Below are positions 1 to 5,100 of a stretch of 6,616 bases of DNA, one piece after another. The stretch's first letter is position 1. Each line of letters starts with the position of its first letter. The DNA comes from a bacterium. Lineage in GTDB: Bacteria > Cyanobacteriota > Vampirovibrionia > Gastranaerophilales > Gastranaerophilaceae. The notes under the pieces are model-generated. The model had not been told where the DNA came from and did not search any database. It worked only from the letters and a program-made list of their open reading frames with translations. Made by a program: the position numbers and the translations under genes. The DNA lies in NCBI GenBank assembly GCA_004558955.1, contig SFZC01000104.1, forward strand, positions 1-6,616, given 5' to 3'.

Positions 1-585
1 ACCGGTGTTATTTTTAACGAACCATTCTGCAAGTAATGCAGCGTTTGTGTTTGAATCATCACCACCGATGATAACAACGGCAGAAATGTTCAATTTTTTA
101 CAAACTGCCAAAGATTTTTGGAATTGTTCTTCTGTTTCAAGTTTAGTTCTTCCTGAACCGATGATATCGAAACCGCCTGTGTTTCTGTATGCGTCAATAA
201 ATTCATCGGTAAATTCAACGTATTGACCTTCGATAATACCTGAAGGACCGCCTAGGAAACCGTACAATTTGTTTTCAGGATTTGCATTTTTCAAAGAATC
301 GTACAAACCTGCGATAACGTTGTGTCCACCGGGTGCTTGACCGCCTGATAGGATAACACCGACATTTCTTACTTCAGAAGTTGAAGCAGAAGAAGTTGAT
401 TTGAATGTAACGGTTGGTTTGCCGTAAGTATTGGCAAATAAATTTTTGATTTGTTCCTGATCTCTAACTGATTGAGTAGCGGAACCTTCAACCATTTCCA
501 AAGAGTTTACACCGTTTTGTAAACTTGAAGGTAATTTTGGTTGATACTTTAATCTTTCAATTTGTAATGGTGAAAGTTTTGTCAT
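1..585 (-). CDS. pfp: Pyrophosphate--fructose-6-phosphate 1-phosphotransferase, N-terminal 195 residues (partial)
   Basis: This is the 5' part of a PPi-dependent phosphofructokinase, which reversibly phosphorylates fructose 6-phosphate to fructose 1,6-bisphosphate using pyrophosphate instead of ATP, in the cytoplasm. I translated the minus strand: start MTKLSPLQIERLKY, then a glycine-rich nucleotide/PPi loop ILSGGQAPGGHNV (about residues 78-90), GGPSGIIEG (112-120), GSGRTK (143-148) and GGDDSNTNA (174-182). The second Asp of GGDD replaces the Gly of ATP-dependent PfkA and is the known hallmark of PPi use. GGQAPGGHN and the roughly 70-residue N-terminal extension fit the long PFP clade (usually about 550 residues, shared with plant beta subunits). 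The ATG at 585 is 8 nt from an AAGGA (complement of 594-598). The gene runs off the left edge, so the C-terminal two thirds are not seen. It is transcribed away from the chaperone operon. Confidence 0.93.
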   Translation of the reverse strand, partial: MTKLSPLQIERLKYQPKLPSSLQNGVNSLEMVEGSATQSVRDQEQIKNLFANTYGKPTVTFKSTSSASTSEVRNVGVILSGGQAPGGHNVIAGLYDSLKNANPENKLYGFLGGPSGIIEGQYVEFTDEFIDAYRNTGGFDIIGSGRTKLETEEQFQKSLAVCKKLNISAVVIIGGDDSNTNAALLAEWFVKNNTG

Positions 586-626
586 TTTTAATATCCTTTC
601 CTTTTGTAACCGTGCCTACATTGAAC

Positions 627-654
627 ATTCTACTATAAAAATGATTTTAAACAA
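627..654 (-). promoter_or_regulatory. Candidate sigma-70 promoter for pfp
   Basis: Read on the minus strand, TTGTTT (complement of 649-654) and TAGAAT (complement of 627-632) are separated by 16 bp. This places a start of transcription near 620, about 35 nt upstream of the pfp ATG and upstream of its AAGGA site. It is a motif match only, in AT-rich DNA where chance matches are common. Confidence 0.45.
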
Positions 655-708
655 TGAGGAAGAATTTTTGGAATAAATTGTTTTTCCCCAATTATTAAAA
701 AATAATAA

Positions 709-724
709 ATTTAACTTGTTAAAT
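709..724. repeat. Perfect 7-2-7 palindrome over the -35 box of the grpE promoter
   Basis: ATTTAAC (709-715), spacer TT, GTTAAAT (718-724) form a perfect inverted repeat. It covers the TTGTTA -35 hexamer of the candidate grpE promoter, a typical place for a repressor operator. It is not CIRCE, the HrcA operator (TTAGCACTC-N9-GAGTGCTAA), which is absent from the window. All but two of its bases are A/T, so a chance origin is possible. Confidence 0.4.
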
Positions 725-743
725 CCGTTTCATACCTTATAAT
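716..743 (+). promoter_or_regulatory. Candidate sigma-70 promoter for the grpE-dnaJ operon
   Basis: TTGTTA (716-721) and a perfect TATAAT (738-743) are separated by 16 bp. The expected transcription start is near 750, giving a short leader that still contains the grpE ribosome binding site AGAAGG (765-770, 7 nt before the ATG). The consensus -10 box suggests transcription by the housekeeping sigma factor, so any heat induction would more likely come from a repressor than from an alternative sigma factor. Confidence 0.55.
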
Positions 744-777
744 GGTTATATATGTAAAATATTGAGAAGGGAAAATT

Positions 778-1350
778 ATGGCAACAGAAAATTCAAACCC
801 GTTTAAGAACGAAGATGTCGTTAAAAACGAAGAAAATATTGATAATACTGAAGAAACATCTCAAGAAGAAACAACCGAAGAAGTTGTTGAAGATAAACAA
901 GAAAACAACGAACTTCAAGAAAAATATGACAAATTAAATCAGCAATATGTAAGACTTGCTGCTGATTTTGACAACTACAGAAAACGTCAGGAACAGGAAA
1001 GAGAAAATTTAATCAACTTTGGTACGGAAAAAGCATTGAAAAGTTTGTTAGAGGTTCTTGATAATTTTGAACGTGGTCAAAAATCTTTGGAAAAAGTTGA
1101 AGATTGTGAAAAAGTAAAAGAAAGTTTCAATCTCTTACACAAACAAGTTTGCGAAACACTTGCAAAAATGGGATTGGAAGAAATCAAAGCCATTGGTGAA
1201 GATTTTGACCCTAATTTCCACGAAGCTGTTATGCAAACTCCAACTTCAGAACACAAGGAACATACTGTTATAACCGAATTACAAAAAGGTTACAAATTAG
1301 GCGAAAAAGTATTAAGGCCGACTTTGGTCAATGTAGCAACTGCAGAATAG
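778..1350 (+). CDS. grpE: Nucleotide exchange factor GrpE
   Basis: GrpE is the homodimeric cytoplasmic co-chaperone that releases ADP from DnaK and so resets its substrate-binding cycle. At 190 residues it has the normal family length. Residues 1-45 are a disordered, very acidic Glu/Asn/Thr-rich tail. Residues 45-90 continue as a long helix (LQEKYDKLNQQYVRLAADFD) with the conserved DFDNYRKRQEQE segment (63-74). LLEVLDNFERG (90-100) is the conserved helical-bundle motif. The C-terminal beta domain carries GEDFDPNFHEAV (140-151), HTVITELQKGY (162-172) and VLRPTLVNVA (178-187), the GrpE family signature. The start is supported by AGAAGG 7 nt upstream and a promoter behind it. grpE heads the operon and is followed after 31 bp by dnaJ; the usual dnaK is not between them. 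Confidence 0.97.
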   Translation: MATENSNPFKNEDVVKNEENIDNTEETSQEETTEEVVEDKQENNELQEKYDKLNQQYVRLAADFDNYRKRQEQERENLINFGTEKALKSLLEVLDNFERGQKSLEKVEDCEKVKESFNLLHKQVCETLAKMGLEEIKAIGEDFDPNFHEAVMQTPTSEHKEHTVITELQKGYKLGEKVLRPTLVNVATAE

Positions 1351-1381
1351 CGGTTGATTAGAAGGAAGTAAAATAAAGAAA

Positions 1382-2506
1382 ATGACGGATTTTTATGAAA
1401 TATTGGGAGTATCAAAAGATGCTTCAAAAGACGAGATAAAATCGGCTTTCCGAAGGAAAGCCCGACAGTTACACCCCGATGTAAACAAAGCTCCCGATGC
1501 TGAGGAAAAATTTAAAGAGCTCGGCAAGGCTTACGAAACATTATCAGATGATAACAAACGTGCAACTTATGACCAATACGGCGAAGACGGTTTGAAAAAC
1601 GCAGGATTTGACACAAACGGACCGTTTGCGGGCGGATTTGGTGATTTGAACGATATTTTTGAAAGTTTCTTTGGCGGATTTGGTGGTTTCGGTTTTGGCG
1701 GAAGACCTGACCCGAACGCACCTCGCAGAGGGGACGATTTGAGATATGACATAAAGTTGAAATTTGAAGATGCGGTTTTTGGAACTCAAAAAGAAATCAA
1801 ATTTAACCATTTGGAATTATGTTCTGATTGTAACGGAACGGGTGCAGAGAAAGGTTCTGCAAAGAAAACTTGTCCGCACTGTAATGGTTCAGGACAAGTG
1901 AAAACCGTGACGAGAACTCCGCTAGGTAATTTTGCACAAATTACGACATGTCCGCATTGTCAAGGTAGTGGCGAAATTATCGACAAGCCTTGCAAAACTT
2001 GTCAGGGTCAAGGATTTCTAAACAAAGACAGAAAAGTTGAAATTAAAATTCCTGCAGGTGTTGACAATATGTCAAAAATAAGAGTTTCAGGCGAAGGTGA
2101 TTGTGGACAAAACGGTGGCCCAAACGGTGATTTGTTTGTTGTAATTCACGTTGAACCTTCAAAATATTTCAAACGTGACGGAATTAATGTCTTTACCGAA
2201 CTTGAAATTTCACCTGCTCAAGCGGTTTTAGGTGATTTGATTACCATAAAAACTCTTGATGGCGATAAAGAAATTCAAATTCCTGCGGGAACTCAATATG
2301 GAAATATCGTAAAAGTTAAAGGTGCAGGCGTTCCGATTATTACAAAACCTTCTCAACGTGGTGACCATATCGTTGTTGTTAAGGTTAAAATTCCTGAAAA
2401 ATTGTCAGAACAAGAAAAACGTTTGTATCAGGAATTGTACAGTTTGTCAGGCGGTAAAAAACCTCAAAAATCGATAATGTCGAAAGTTAAAGGAGTATTC
2501 AAATAG
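1382..2506 (+). CDS. dnaJ: Chaperone protein DnaJ (type I Hsp40)
   Basis: DnaJ binds unfolded polypeptides and stimulates the ATPase of DnaK in the cytoplasm. All type I domains are present over a usual 374 residues. The J-domain (about 3-68) has the essential HPD at 31-33. A Gly/Phe-rich linker spans about 77-108. The zinc domain has four intact CxxCxGxG repeats: CSDCNGTG (147-154), CPHCNGSG (164-171), CPHCQGSG (190-197) and CKTCQGQG (204-211), enough for two zinc ions. C-terminal substrate-binding domains follow from about 215, with IPAGVDN and GGPNGDLFV, and a second IPAGTQYG (299-306). The start MTDFYEILGV is the canonical family start, and an in-frame stop at 1355-1357 rules out a longer one. 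The clear GAAGGAAG (1361-1368) lies about 14 nt away, farther than optimal. Its stop overlaps a GTG of the next gene by one base. Confidence 0.98.
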   Translation: MTDFYEILGVSKDASKDEIKSAFRRKARQLHPDVNKAPDAEEKFKELGKAYETLSDDNKRATYDQYGEDGLKNAGFDTNGPFAGGFGDLNDIFESFFGGFGGFGFGGRPDPNAPRRGDDLRYDIKLKFEDAVFGTQKEIKFNHLELCSDCNGTGAEKGSAKKTCPHCNGSGQVKTVTRTPLGNFAQITTCPHCQGSGEIIDKPCKTCQGQGFLNKDRKVEIKIPAGVDNMSKIRVSGEGDCGQNGGPNGDLFVVIHVEPSKYFKRDGINVFTELEISPAQAVLGDLITIKTLDGDKEIQIPAGTQYGNIVKVKGAGVPIITKPSQRGDHIVVVKVKIPEKLSEQEKRLYQELYSLSGGKKPQKSIMSKVKGVFK

Positions 2507-3924
2507 TGATGCGTAAATTATTAACGATGATTTGTTTATTTGTACTTACTTGTACATCTGCTTTGGGTGCACAAGTTCCAAAACAGGTTCAAGACTTTGT
2601 AAATAAGGATTTTCCTGAAACAAATTTTCGTTTTGATGGTGCAATTTTATTGCCCGATAAAACCATGTATTTGCCGTTGTTCCCTGCAAAATCAGACGAA
2701 ACGGAAAATTTAGCAATAAAAGAAAGTTATCCTAAAAACGCAACATTAAAACAAAAACCCGATATGATAATTTTTAACAATAATTTTGCTTTGTTAAAAG
2801 TAATCAACACAAACGGTAAAAAAACTGTTATCAATATGACAGCACCGCCAAATGAACTTGTATCAGCACTTTTGCCGCAAGATATTTTGTTGCCGAAAGG
2901 ACTTGTTATTCCTGAAAGTTTGAAGGGGATTATCGGTAATTTGGACGTTTCTGTCACTCAAGACACAGGTTTGAGAATTAATAATACGAGAAATAAAGGC
3001 AAAAATATAACAAAACCCGTTGAACCGTTGAAAGGTAAAACTTTCTATATTTCTACTGGAGTAAACAAAAATATTCAGGTTGTTCAATCTGATTCAAAAG
3101 TTCCTGAGTATGCGTTGGAGCAAGAACACGTTATAAATGACCTTCAGGCATATAACAATGAGTTTTTGTTTGTAACTTATTTTAATTGCAAAACAATGAA
3201 TATTATTTCACTTATGGATGAAAAAGTTATTAAACAAGTGAATTTTGAAACAGTGCCTGAACAAATAATTATTGATAATAAAAATAAAATTGCTTATATT
3301 TCATCAGGGGCTGATTCAAGTGTTTATATTTTCAGTTTGGAATCTATGACACTTAAAAAGCAACTTAAAATAAACGGTCAAAGTGAAAAATTTACGCTCA
3401 GTGAAGACGGTACAAAGTTATTCTATGTTGATAGAAAAACTAACAATATTTGGGCTATTGAACTTGATAATAATTATTTGTTGAAAAATATCGGAAGTTT
3501 TCCGAATATTTCAAAAATTGCTTACCAAAACGGAAAAATTTATATCTTGAGCAGAACAAAAAACAGAGTTGCGATTGTTGATTACGAAACAAACGGGTTT
3601 ATAAACGAGTTTGAGGTTTCTGAAAAACCTGTCGATATGTATGCTCACAACAATGAATTATTTATCTTGTGTGCTCAGGATAATATTGTTGAAGTTTTGA
3701 ATACGGAAGAAGATGTTATTACCGATAAATTGTATTTGAACACAAACGCTTTTGCAACAAATATTATTCCTGTTGAGGGCAGTAATTTGATTATGGTTAC
3801 AAATGCTTTGTCAGGTTTGTATTCCGTAATTGACACAGATTTGAAGGAAGTAATAAAAACAAGTCCGCTTGACATTCCTGTCAGAGCGATTGTTGTAACA
3901 AATAAGGTTAAAACGATAAAATAG
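2506..3924 (+). CDS. Secreted seven-bladed beta-propeller protein, YncE/YVTN-like, function unknown
   Basis: The gene has no recognised specific function. The N-terminus (RKLL, then a hydrophobic stretch at about 5-20, ALGA-Q near 22) is a signal peptide; no lipobox is convincing because Thr precedes the Cys. Residues 25-175 form an unassigned N-terminal domain. From about 178 I count seven repeats of 40-43 residues, starting near KTFYIS (178), EFLFVT (219), KIAYIS (261), TKLFYV (303), GKIYIL (343), NELFIL (383) and SNLIMV (426). Each continues into a second strand such as VYIFSLE, IWAIELD, VAIVDYE or VEVLNTE. This is the pattern of YVTN/YncE beta-propellers, so the product probably acts outside the cytoplasm as a binding or scaffold protein. 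AAAGGAG (2489-2495) lies 10 nt before GTG 2506 and 13 nt before ATG 2509; either could be the start. Translation is probably coupled to dnaJ through the TAGTG overlap. Confidence 0.85.
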   Translation: MMRKLLTMICLFVLTCTSALGAQVPKQVQDFVNKDFPETNFRFDGAILLPDKTMYLPLFPAKSDETENLAIKESYPKNATLKQKPDMIIFNNNFALLKVINTNGKKTVINMTAPPNELVSALLPQDILLPKGLVIPESLKGIIGNLDVSVTQDTGLRINNTRNKGKNITKPVEPLKGKTFYISTGVNKNIQVVQSDSKVPEYALEQEHVINDLQAYNNEFLFVTYFNCKTMNIISLMDEKVIKQVNFETVPEQIIIDNKNKIAYISSGADSSVYIFSLESMTLKKQLKINGQSEKFTLSEDGTKLFYVDRKTNNIWAIELDNNYLLKNIGSFPNISKIAYQNGKIYILSRTKNRVAIVDYETNGFINEFEVSEKPVDMYAHNNELFILCAQDNIVEVLNTEEDVITDKLYLNTNAFATNIIPVEGSNLIMVTNALSGLYSVIDTDLKEVIKTSPLDIPVRAIVVTNKVKTIK

Positions 3925-3927
3925 ATT

Positions 3928-4497
3928 ATGATTGAAACATTTGACACTACTACGCAAGAAATTTTAAAGGATTTGGAAAAAACTCAAAAACAATTTTGGA
4001 ATATTTCAAGAACTACAGCCGAATTTTTGTATAATATGATTGTTGATTCAAAATCGCAAAGTGTTATTGAAGTAGGAACTTCTAACGGATATTCCGGGAT
4101 TTGGCTTGGTAAGGCTTTGAAAAAAACAGGCGGAAAACTTACTACTATTGAGTTTTACGATAAAAGACTAGATATAGCAAAAGAAAATTTTGAAAAATGT
4201 GGCGTGGCAGATATTATCACAACGAAAAAAGGCGATGCTGCAACAATTTTGGAATACTTGCCTGATGATTATGAATGTGATTTTGCATTTATTGATGCAA
4301 ATAAGGCTCAGTATATAAAATTTTTCCATTTGATTGCTCCGCATTTGAAGGTTGGCGGTTATATTGCTTGCGATAACGTAATTTCTCATGCTACAAAGGT
4401 TCAAACTTTTCTTGATGACATAAATGCAAACCCTGATTATGAAAACGTGGTTTTGCCTTTGCCTGCAGGGTTGTCTTTGGCTAAAAAATTAAGATAG
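3928..4497 (+). CDS. SAM-dependent O-methyltransferase, COMT/caffeoyl-CoA (family 3) type
   Basis: This class I methyltransferase transfers a methyl group from S-adenosylmethionine, typically to a catechol-like hydroxyl using a divalent metal; its substrate cannot be read from the sequence. Motif I is VIEVGTSNGYSGIWL (46-60), which binds SAM. IEFYDKR (74-80) supplies the acidic residue for the ribose. FIDANKAQY (121-129) is the family signature with a candidate metal ligand Asp123, and CDN (148-150) supplies further candidate metal ligands. LPLPAGLSLAKK (176-187) matches the end of the family, where a DGL-type motif is usual, so the Asp is replaced. At 189 residues it is compact (relatives are usually 200-220), short mainly at the N-terminus. 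It starts 3 bp after the propeller gene with only a distant AAGG upstream, so translational coupling is likely. Confidence 0.9.
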   Translation: MIETFDTTTQEILKDLEKTQKQFWNISRTTAEFLYNMIVDSKSQSVIEVGTSNGYSGIWLGKALKKTGGKLTTIEFYDKRLDIAKENFEKCGVADIITTKKGDAATILEYLPDDYECDFAFIDANKAQYIKFFHLIAPHLKVGGYIACDNVISHATKVQTFLDDINANPDYENVVLPLPAGLSLAKKLR

Positions 4498-4512
4498 TAA
4501 AGGAGTTAGAAA

Positions 4513-4827
4513 ATGAGTGAAGATTGTATTTTTTGCAAAATAATTAATGGCGATTTTGGAACAAAATTTGTTTATGAAACCGAAAATACTGTAGTTTTCA
4601 AGGATATTAACCCGAAAGCTCCTATTCATTTGTTGGTTTGCCCAAAAACTCATGTTCCTTCTTTGAACGAACTTGAGGATAAAAACTTGATGGCAGAACT
4701 TTTACAAACAGTGAAAGATGTTACTAAAAAAATCGGTTTGAAATCTTATAAGACTCAAATAAATACGGGTAAAGAAGCAGGTCAAGAAGTTTTTCACCTT
4801 CATATACATATTTTGGGTGAAAAATAG
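4513..4827 (+). CDS. HIT-family nucleotide hydrolase, HinT-like
   Basis: HIT proteins of the HINT branch hydrolyse purine nucleoside phosphoramidates and adenylated adducts through a nucleotidyl-histidine intermediate, in the cytoplasm. The catalytic triad motif HLHIHIL is complete (His95, His97, His99), with His97 as the expected nucleophile. CIFCKIINGD (5-14) carries the CxxC found in many bacterial members, and FKDINPKAPIHLLVCPKTH (29-47) is the strongly conserved core around the nucleotide pocket. The start is fixed by AAAGGAG (4499-4505) 7 nt before the ATG. The gene sits 15 bp after the methyltransferase and probably ends the operon. The protein is 104 residues and stops three residues after the HIT motif, so the C-terminal tail of about ten residues found in most HinT proteins (WPPG-type) is missing. 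No continuation is visible in other frames downstream, so this appears native rather than frameshifted. Confidence 0.94.
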   Translation: MSEDCIFCKIINGDFGTKFVYETENTVVFKDINPKAPIHLLVCPKTHVPSLNELEDKNLMAELLQTVKDVTKKIGLKSYKTQINTGKEAGQEVFHLHIHILGEK

Positions 4828-4847
4828 AATATAAGTTTTTAGAATGA

Positions 4848-4990
4848 TGAAATCCTTGAAAAATTGTGTGTCTCCATTGAGAGGGAACAGAAATCTATGA
4901 TTTCAAAGGGGGGTAAATAGCACAGTAAGTCACGGCATTGCCTGAAAATAACCCCTTTGCACAGTAGGTTGGCATTGCTACGCCAACGGC
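4848..4990. repeat. Cluster of inverted repeats; possible dispersed repeat or structured RNA
   Basis: Seen in order: TGAAATC (4848-4854) complementary to GATTTCA (4899-4905); TCTC-CATT-GAGA (4871-4882); GAAATC-TAT-GATTTC (4890-4904); AAAGGGG (4905-4911) complementary to CCCCTTT (4952-4958); GGC-ATT-GCC (4934-4942) inside that pair; and GTTGGC-N8-GCCAAC (4968-4987). The stretch is distinctly richer in GC than the AT-rich DNA on both sides. It does not contain the conserved motifs I know for SRP RNA, RNase P RNA, tmRNA or the TPP riboswitch. The last hairpin lacks a following T-run, so it is not a standard terminator. A MITE-like dispersed repeat, a small RNA, or a 5' leader of the next gene are all compatible, and the strand is undetermined. 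Confidence 0.45.
4920..4978. repeat. Two imperfect direct-repeat copies, 39 bp apart
   Basis: GCACAGTA occurs at 4920-4927 and 4959-4966. In each copy it is followed, after a short variable spacer (6 and 4 nt), by GGCATTGC at 4934-4941 and 4971-4978. The two 8-bp blocks are identical between copies. In the first copy GGCATTGCC folds on itself; in the second the block is part of the longer GTTGGC/GCCAAC hairpin. Confidence 0.6.
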
Positions 4991-5100
4991 AGAAATTTAT
5001 ATCAAAATTTAATATTTTGTAAAATTTAATGGCTACAAATTAAAGTTTTTCGAAAAAATGTCGAAATACATCTTGTAAGAGATTATAAAGGTGTATTTTT

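Larger units (their letters stand above)
4828..5100. other. 273-bp intergenic region with a structured, repeat-rich core
   Basis: No convincing protein gene is present. The first 15-20 bp and the last about 100 bp are plain AT-rich DNA. The core (about 4848-4990) holds inverted and direct repeats listed separately. The downstream part contains a 12-bp self-complementary TTTTTCGAAAAA (5046-5057) and ends in the ribosome binding site AAAGGTG (5087-5093), 7 nt before the ATG of the LysM/EF-hand gene. I found no convincing -35/-10 pair for that gene: a TATAAA at 5084-5089 overlaps the ribosome binding site and would put transcription start past it. No hairpin followed by a T-run marks the end of the upstream operon, so read-through is possible. 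Confidence 0.6.

Noticed and set aside
5..226. Plus-strand open frame of 73 codons
   Set aside because: It is antisense to pfp, whose minus-strand translation carries clear phosphofructokinase motifs across the same bases.
586..777. CIRCE (HrcA operator) upstream of grpE
   Set aside because: I looked for TTAGCACTC and GAGTGCTAA and found neither; the only palindrome there is the unrelated ATTTAAC-TT-GTTAAAT.
1512..1810. Three overlapping minus-strand open frames
   Set aside because: They are shadows of the dnaJ coding sequence, covering the conserved end of the J-domain, the Gly/Phe region and beyond, and have no ribosome binding sites or recognisable domains.
2506..2580. Lipoprotein signal in the propeller protein
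   Set aside because: The only nearby cysteine in the right place is preceded by V-L-T, which does not meet the lipobox requirement for Gly, Ala or Ser at -1.
4844..4900. Small plus-strand frame starting ATGATG and stopping at 4900 (18 codons)
   Set aside because: It has no ribosome binding site and lies in the inverted-repeat region; nothing supports translation.
4828..5000. SRP RNA, RNase P RNA, tmRNA or a known riboswitch
   Set aside because: None of the conserved core motifs I know for these RNAs is visible, so I did not assign the structured region to any of them.
5061..5089. Promoter with TATAAA at 5084-5089 for the LysM/EF-hand gene
   Set aside because: The hexamer overlaps the AAAGGTG ribosome binding site, so the transcript would start after it, and no good -35 box lies at the right distance.
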